Source: Bacteroides sp. (GTDB lineage: Bacteria; Bacteroidota; Bacteroidia; Bacteroidales; Bacteroidaceae). From it: a DNA stretch of 64,000 nt. Where the stretch lies: NCBI GenBank assembly GCA_019416685.1, contig DXWV01000109.1, forward strand, positions 1 to 64,000. The letters run 5' to 3'. A model generated the notes under the pieces. The model did no database searches and had not been told where the DNA came from. It saw only the letters and a list, made by a program, of their open reading frames with translations. Positions 60,102-64,000 of the stretch are shown here, in pieces (position 1 is the first letter of the stretch; every line of letters begins with the position of its first letter). The translations under genes and the position numbers were made by a program.

Positions 60102-62414
60102 TTATTCACTCTTTATACTATTCACCGGATTTTCATTGGCAATGCGCCATGCCTTCCAGATAACACAGGCAACAATAACAACGAGGACGCCTATAACCAC
60201 CCATACATACACCATCCAGTTTAGCGGTACGTGTTCGGCAAACATATCCATCCACATCGTATTGACGTACCACGATGCTACGCTGCCGATAACTGTTGCC
60301 GGCAATGCCACATAGAGAACATCTTTGGACAGAAGTTCCAGAATACCAGACGCTTCGGCTCCATTCACTTTGCGGATGGCAATCTCTTTACTACGCCGGC
60401 GTACCTCATCTGCCGTGTAACCTATCAATCCCATCAGCATCACAAAGAACATGGCTATAGTTGCCATCAGTGTGGCATTACGGAACACGCGTAATGCATT
60501 ATAATTCTCTTCCATACTCTGCTCCAAACTACGGAAACTGACTGTCTTATCGGGGAAAGCTTCGGAGGATTCCTCATTCAGCTTACGTAAATTCTCGACA
60601 AAAGGTTCTTTCAGACGGACGTGGATACAGTTGCCAAAGTTTCTGTAACAATGGACGATAAGCGGTTCCTGTTCGTTATAAAAACTATTGGTACGAAAGT
60701 CTTTTAACACTCCCACTACTTCGTAAGTACTACCTTCAGCATGGACCATACGACCTACTATCTCATTTCCCCAACGCATCCGTTCTGCAAAGTTCTCATT
60801 CACCACCACTTCGTCCTTTTCACGTGCCATGCGCCCTGTTTTCATCTTCATTCCCATCATAGCGGGATAGTTTTCTTCTTCCTCACAAAAACGGGAAGAG
60901 AAAAGTGCCTGTCCACCTTCATTCTGTATCATCATACCGCTAAAACCAATACACGGAGGGTATGAAGCAGATGAAACACTCTCCACATAGGGCAGTCCTT
61001 TGAAAAACTGACGGGCATAATTACTATCTTCTGATGTACCACCAAAGGTGGAATAGCTATAAACTACCTGTTTCGGATTATAACCCGTATCTTTATTCAA
61101 CACATATTTGTATTGCACCATCACTACACACATCAGTCCGCAGATAAAAGTTACTCCGGCAAACTGAATGAATAGCAACGGACGTTTCCAACCCTTTTTT
61201 CCCTCCGTATAGCGATGGAATACTTGCGACACAGGTATCCGTGCAAACATTCGTCCCGGCAATATACCACCTACCAGAAACAGTAGGAACACAGTAAATA
61301 ATGGTACCCAAAGCCTGTCGAAAGCAAATAATGACTCCAGTTTGGCAGCTGTTGTATCTTCAAAGAACTCGCGGAAGTTCACTAATATCAGTAACATCAG
61401 TAATAGTGCCAACAGAATAATGATACCGGTCTCCAACAGAAACATTCCAAAAACCTTACCCCCACTTGCACCACTACTCTTATGCACACCCACTGACTTG
61501 GCACGATAAGCCAATGAAGAAATAGAAATAAGCACATAGTTTAATCCGGCAATGAAAAGAATCGCAAATCCTAAAATGCTCATTATACTCTTCATCCGTT
61601 TTACCTCATCATAACTGCGGTATACGTCACGGATTGGTTTCACCATAGCTGTATAGCCATACATTCCTTCTCCTTCTTTGGGAAGATATTTTTGTATCAT
61701 ACCGTCCAGACGTGCAAAGACAACTTCCTTATCCGCCCCGGGTCGGAAACGGATGTATTCAAAGTAACTGTCGCCGCCATCCCAGGAATAGTTTCCTATA
61801 TCACGACTCCACATGCTGGGCATAGATATCACAGCTTCGGGACGTAAGGTCGTGTTTTCGGGTAAAGCAGCATAGGTACCTTTTACCGTCATTTCCATGG
61901 ATTTATTATAGCTGAGTACTTTACCGACAGGATTCTCTTCACCAAAGATTTTTGCAGCCAGACGATCGCTCAGGAAAATAACATCCTTCTGCATCAGATC
62001 TCTCGGATTACCACTAAGCACCTCGATACCCATTGTCTGAAAGAAGAGCGAATCTGCCATTATCTTATTATCATCAAACCGTACGCTTCCGTTATATAGA
62101 GGTAATGAGGCCGCCCATTTACAAATGCTGGTAGCAGCTTCTACCTCTTCAGGGAAATTCTCAAGGATAGCACCTGCCACAGGACCGTAATTCATATCCT
62201 GCGGTTCGCTCTTTTCACCGTTAACAGTGAAAATAGAGAAAACCTGATAAAGGTTGTCATAATCTTTGTAGCATTTGTCGAAACTCTGTTCGAATGCCAC
62301 ACGGGCAAACAACAAAATGCTCATCGTTAATCCCAGTCCAAGAGAGATGATCTTGATAAGATTGGAACCGCGTCCCCGGAGCAATGTTCTAATTACATAA
62401 TAAAGTTGTCTCAT
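60102..62414 (-). CDS. FtsX/MacB-type ABC transporter permease (first of operon)
   Basis: A 770-residue permease of the same family, beginning MRQLYYVIRTL and ending NENPVNSIKSE; all three paralogues share this ending (NENPVKSIKNE in the others). Helix pattern as in the other two, with KEIAIRKVNGAEASGILELL before the last helices. It is first in the operon. The start lies very near a -7 element, so the leader is only a few bases. Confidence 0.9.
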   Translation of the reverse strand: MRQLYYVIRTLLRGRGSNLIKIISLGLGLTMSILLFARVAFEQSFDKCYKDYDNLYQVFSIFTVNGEKSEPQDMNYGPVAGAILENFPEEVEAATSICKWAASLPLYNGSVRFDDNKIMADSLFFQTMGIEVLSGNPRDLMQKDVIFLSDRLAAKIFGEENPVGKVLSYNKSMEMTVKGTYAALPENTTLRPEAVISMPSMWSRDIGNYSWDGGDSYFEYIRFRPGADKEVVFARLDGMIQKYLPKEGEGMYGYTAMVKPIRDVYRSYDEVKRMKSIMSILGFAILFIAGLNYVLISISSLAYRAKSVGVHKSSGASGGKVFGMFLLETGIIILLALLLMLLILVNFREFFEDTTAAKLESLFAFDRLWVPLFTVFLLFLVGGILPGRMFARIPVSQVFHRYTEGKKGWKRPLLFIQFAGVTFICGLMCVVMVQYKYVLNKDTGYNPKQVVYSYSTFGGTSEDSNYARQFFKGLPYVESVSSASYPPCIGFSGMMIQNEGGQALFSSRFCEEEENYPAMMGMKMKTGRMAREKDEVVVNENFAERMRWGNEIVGRMVHAEGSTYEVVGVLKDFRTNSFYNEQEPLIVHCYRNFGNCIHVRLKEPFVENLRKLNEESSEAFPDKTVSFRSLEQSMEENYNALRVFRNATLMATIAMFFVMLMGLIGYTADEVRRRSKEIAIRKVNGAEASGILELLSKDVLYVALPATVIGSVASWYVNTMWMDMFAEHVPLNWMVYVWVVIGVLVVIVACVIWKAWRIANENPVNSIKSE

Positions 62415-62422
62415 ATATCTTG

Positions 62423-62430
62423 CAAAGTTA
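62423..62430 (-). promoter_or_regulatory. -7 element of the permease operon
   Basis: CAAAGTTA on the plus strand is TAACTTTG on the minus strand, nine bases before the permease ATG. If used, the transcript is nearly leaderless. Confidence 0.5.
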
Positions 62431-62655
62431 ATTGTTCTTTTCAGAAACGGAGAAGAAACGTTTCACAACGTCACTTCTCCCACTGGCAATGCATGAAGCC
62501 AGTTAATCTTAAAGAAATCATATTAATAGTTTTATTCATCAGCATTTGTTTCATAAAAACAGGTTCTATGTTTCCCTTTATAAAGCAGAAAGTATGCCAA
62601 AGCAATTAAAACACTGAGGAACAAAGGAGTACAAGAAAACCGCTTTTGTATGACT

Positions 62656-62692
62656 GTCTAATAATTAGACAACACTCGTCTAATTATTAGAC
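62656..62692. promoter_or_regulatory. Tandem palindromic operator pair
   Basis: GTCTAATAATTAGAC (62656-62670) and GTCTAATTATTAGAC (62678-62692) are each perfect 7+1+7 palindromes, differing only at the central base. Their centres are 22 bp apart, about two helical turns, so two dimers would sit on the same face. They lie between the divergent permease operon and the phosphoesterase gene, about 70-110 bp upstream of the latter's -7 element. The regulator is unknown. Confidence 0.75.
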
Positions 62693-62763
62693 AATACTTC
62701 TCCAAAATTGTTCTATAACACTGAATCGGAGTAAGTATCTATTGCCTGCCAAGAGGAAAACTT

Positions 62764-62771
62764 TATCTTTG
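62764..62771 (+). promoter_or_regulatory. -7 element of the phosphoesterase gene
   Basis: TATCTTTG, a full TAnnTTTG match, 31 bases before the ATG. Confidence 0.65.
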
Positions 62772-62801
62772 CGCAAAGTTTTCAATTAACGAATTAGGAG
62801 T

Positions 62802-63608
62802 ATGAAGAAAAAAAAGATTAGCGGCTTCCTGATTTATCTGTTTCTACTTTCAGGATGCGATATGATAGATTATCATCCATACGATGTACGTATCAAAGGA
62901 GAAACAGAGGTCAATGCCAAAAACATCAAAAGAATAGAGGCCAACTGTAAAGACAAAACAACCATCCGTTTTGTAGCCATGGGCGATTCGCAACGGTGGT
63001 ATGACGAAACTGAGAAGTGTATAAGCTCCATCAACCAACTTGCAAACATTGACTTTGTCATTCACGGAGGAGATGTAAGTGATTTCGGTGTCACCAGTGA
63101 GTTTATATGGCAACGCGATCTCATGAATAGCCTGAAAGTTCCCTATGTGGTTTTATTGGGAAACCATGACTGCTTAGGAACGGGAAGAGAAGCATATACC
63201 AAAATATTCGGTCCGGCAAATTTCTCTTTCATTGCAGGAAACACAAAATTTGTTTGCTTGAACACAAATGCATTGGAGTTTGATTATTCTGAGCCGATAC
63301 CCGATTTCAATTTTATTGAGAACCAACTAACGGAGCGACAAGATGAATTTGAAAAAACTGTAGTAGCGATGCATGCAAGACCTGGTTCCGACGTATTCAA
63401 TAACAATGTTTCAAAAGTGTTTCAACGTTACATAACGCAGTATCCCCAGTTACAGTTTTGCCTGAATGCACATGACCATAGAGTAAGCACGGACGATCTT
63501 TTTGACGATGGCGTCATATACTATGGAAGTGATTGCATGAAACACCGTAGCTACATGTTATTTACTATCACCCCTGACAATTATACTTATGAACTGGTCA
63601 ACTTTTAA
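62802..63608 (+). CDS. Calcineurin-like metallophosphoesterase, lipoprotein
   Basis: A 268-residue protein with a lipoprotein signal (KKKKISGFLIYLFLLSGC, Cys19) and a metallophosphoesterase domain: FVAMGDSQ (first metal Asp), HGGDVSDFG, LLGNHDCLG (Asn-His), VVAMHARPG and LNAHDHRV, the standard five-block order. It is likely attached to the outer or inner membrane facing the periplasm; the substrate is unknown. Its 3' end overlaps the next gene by 20 bases, so the two are translationally linked, and its promoter region holds the operator pair. Confidence 0.88.
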   Translation: MKKKKISGFLIYLFLLSGCDMIDYHPYDVRIKGETEVNAKNIKRIEANCKDKTTIRFVAMGDSQRWYDETEKCISSINQLANIDFVIHGGDVSDFGVTSEFIWQRDLMNSLKVPYVVLLGNHDCLGTGREAYTKIFGPANFSFIAGNTKFVCLNTNALEFDYSEPIPDFNFIENQLTERQDEFEKTVVAMHARPGSDVFNNNVSKVFQRYITQYPQLQFCLNAHDHRVSTDDLFDDGVIYYGSDCMKHRSYMLFTITPDNYTYELVNF

Positions 63609-64000
63609 ATATGCTCTTTGTACCGGACTGATGCTTTTGTTATTCAGTACCGACAGCTTTGCACAACAAGATTCAATTGTAGAACCCAATAAATATGACA
63701 AACGTATCCACCGCTACCGTAAACACTGGGAAAAACTAATACCCACGCATACCAAAGTACAGTTTGCCGGGAACATGGGATTACTGTCCTTTGGCACAGG
63801 GTGGGATTACGGAAAAAAGAATCAGTGGGAAACGGATGTGTTTTTAGGATTTATACCCAAATATGACTCCAAGCGTACAAAGGTGACCATGACACTAAAA
63901 CAAAACTATATGCCCTGGAGCCTCAACCTGGGCAGAGGTTTCTCTACTGAACCATTGACTTGTGGTATCTATTTCAATACGGTATTCGGCAATGAATTCT
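63589..64000 (+). CDS. Outer-membrane protein, cut by the window end
   Basis: The first 137 codons are visible. A signal peptide (about 1-25, ending DSFAQ) is followed by a charged linker (NKYDKRIHRYRKHWEKLIPT) and beta strands such as KVQFAGNMGLLSFGTGWDYG and WETDVFLGFIPKYD, consistent with a small outer-membrane barrel. The start overlaps the phosphoesterase gene by 20 bases, suggesting the two act together. I do not recognise the family. Confidence 0.65.
   Translation, partial: MNWSTFKYALCTGLMLLLFSTDSFAQQDSIVEPNKYDKRIHRYRKHWEKLIPTHTKVQFAGNMGLLSFGTGWDYGKKNQWETDVFLGFIPKYDSKRTKVTMTLKQNYMPWSLNLGRGFSTEPLTCGIYFNTVFGNEF

Overview
The window looks like a chromosomal stretch of a gut Bacteroides species. 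Support comes from many promoters with the Bacteroides -7 element TAnnTTTG in place of a classical -10 box, a FecI/FecR/TonB-receptor surface-signalling operon, a cytochrome bd operon with its DUF4492 companion, ATP-dependent PEP carboxykinase, and Bacteroidetes-restricted families (DUF5103, DUF5686, DUF4251, DUF3853). I cannot resolve the species.

Positions 1 to about 14.8 kb are an A+T-rich integrated element. Its right end carries, all on the minus strand, a tyrosine integrase (13234-14595), a DUF3853 excisionase-like protein, a DGQHR/ParB-like protein and a helicase-like ATPase. Its cargo (484-7247) is a papain-like protease candidate next to a partner of unknown function, a uracil-DNA-glycosylase-fold protein, a decayed gene and a 1,253-residue membrane ATPase of the YobI type. 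The combination resembles a defence island and is the best candidate here for an undescribed system. The left end of the element is not visible. Just right of the integrase lie a tRNA-3'-end-like scar with a terminator, then a second integrase cut off after its N-terminal domain, which runs into the 3' end of pckA: the site has been invaded more than once.

From 15.4 to 24 kb are pckA and a divergent LysR regulator, a second att-like scar, a PD-(D/E)XK-like nuclease, a flavodoxin-type reductase, a DUF3795 protein, an AraC regulator and small conserved proteins. From 24.2 to 29.4 kb is an ECF sigma / small outer-membrane protein / FecR / TonB-receptor operon. From 29.5 to 45.7 kb are housekeeping and envelope genes: EamA and MATE transporters, an OmpA lipoprotein, mtgA, DUF5103, a carboxyltransferase with a degenerate biotinyl domain, an ECF sigma factor, lemA plus an M48 protease, an M16 protease, DUF4251, a TRIC channel, a WecB-like protein lacking two catalytic residues, and a GT2 glycosyltransferase.

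From 45.8 to 64 kb are a DUF5686 outer-membrane protein, rarA, a D-2-hydroxyacid dehydrogenase, the cydAB operon, an operon of three paralogous FtsX/MacB-type permeases sharing one ATPase, and a divergent lipoprotein phosphoesterase followed by an outer-membrane protein cut by the window end. A pair of 15-bp palindromes spaced 22 bp apart sits in that divergent region.

A second unusual signal is non-coding. At least six intergenic sites (29.5, 43.0, 48.4, 51.3, 54.6 and 57.0 kb) carry 7- or 8-nt periodic repeats, mostly as long inverted arms, beginning at or containing a stop codon. Three share a conserved 21-23 nt core between the arms.
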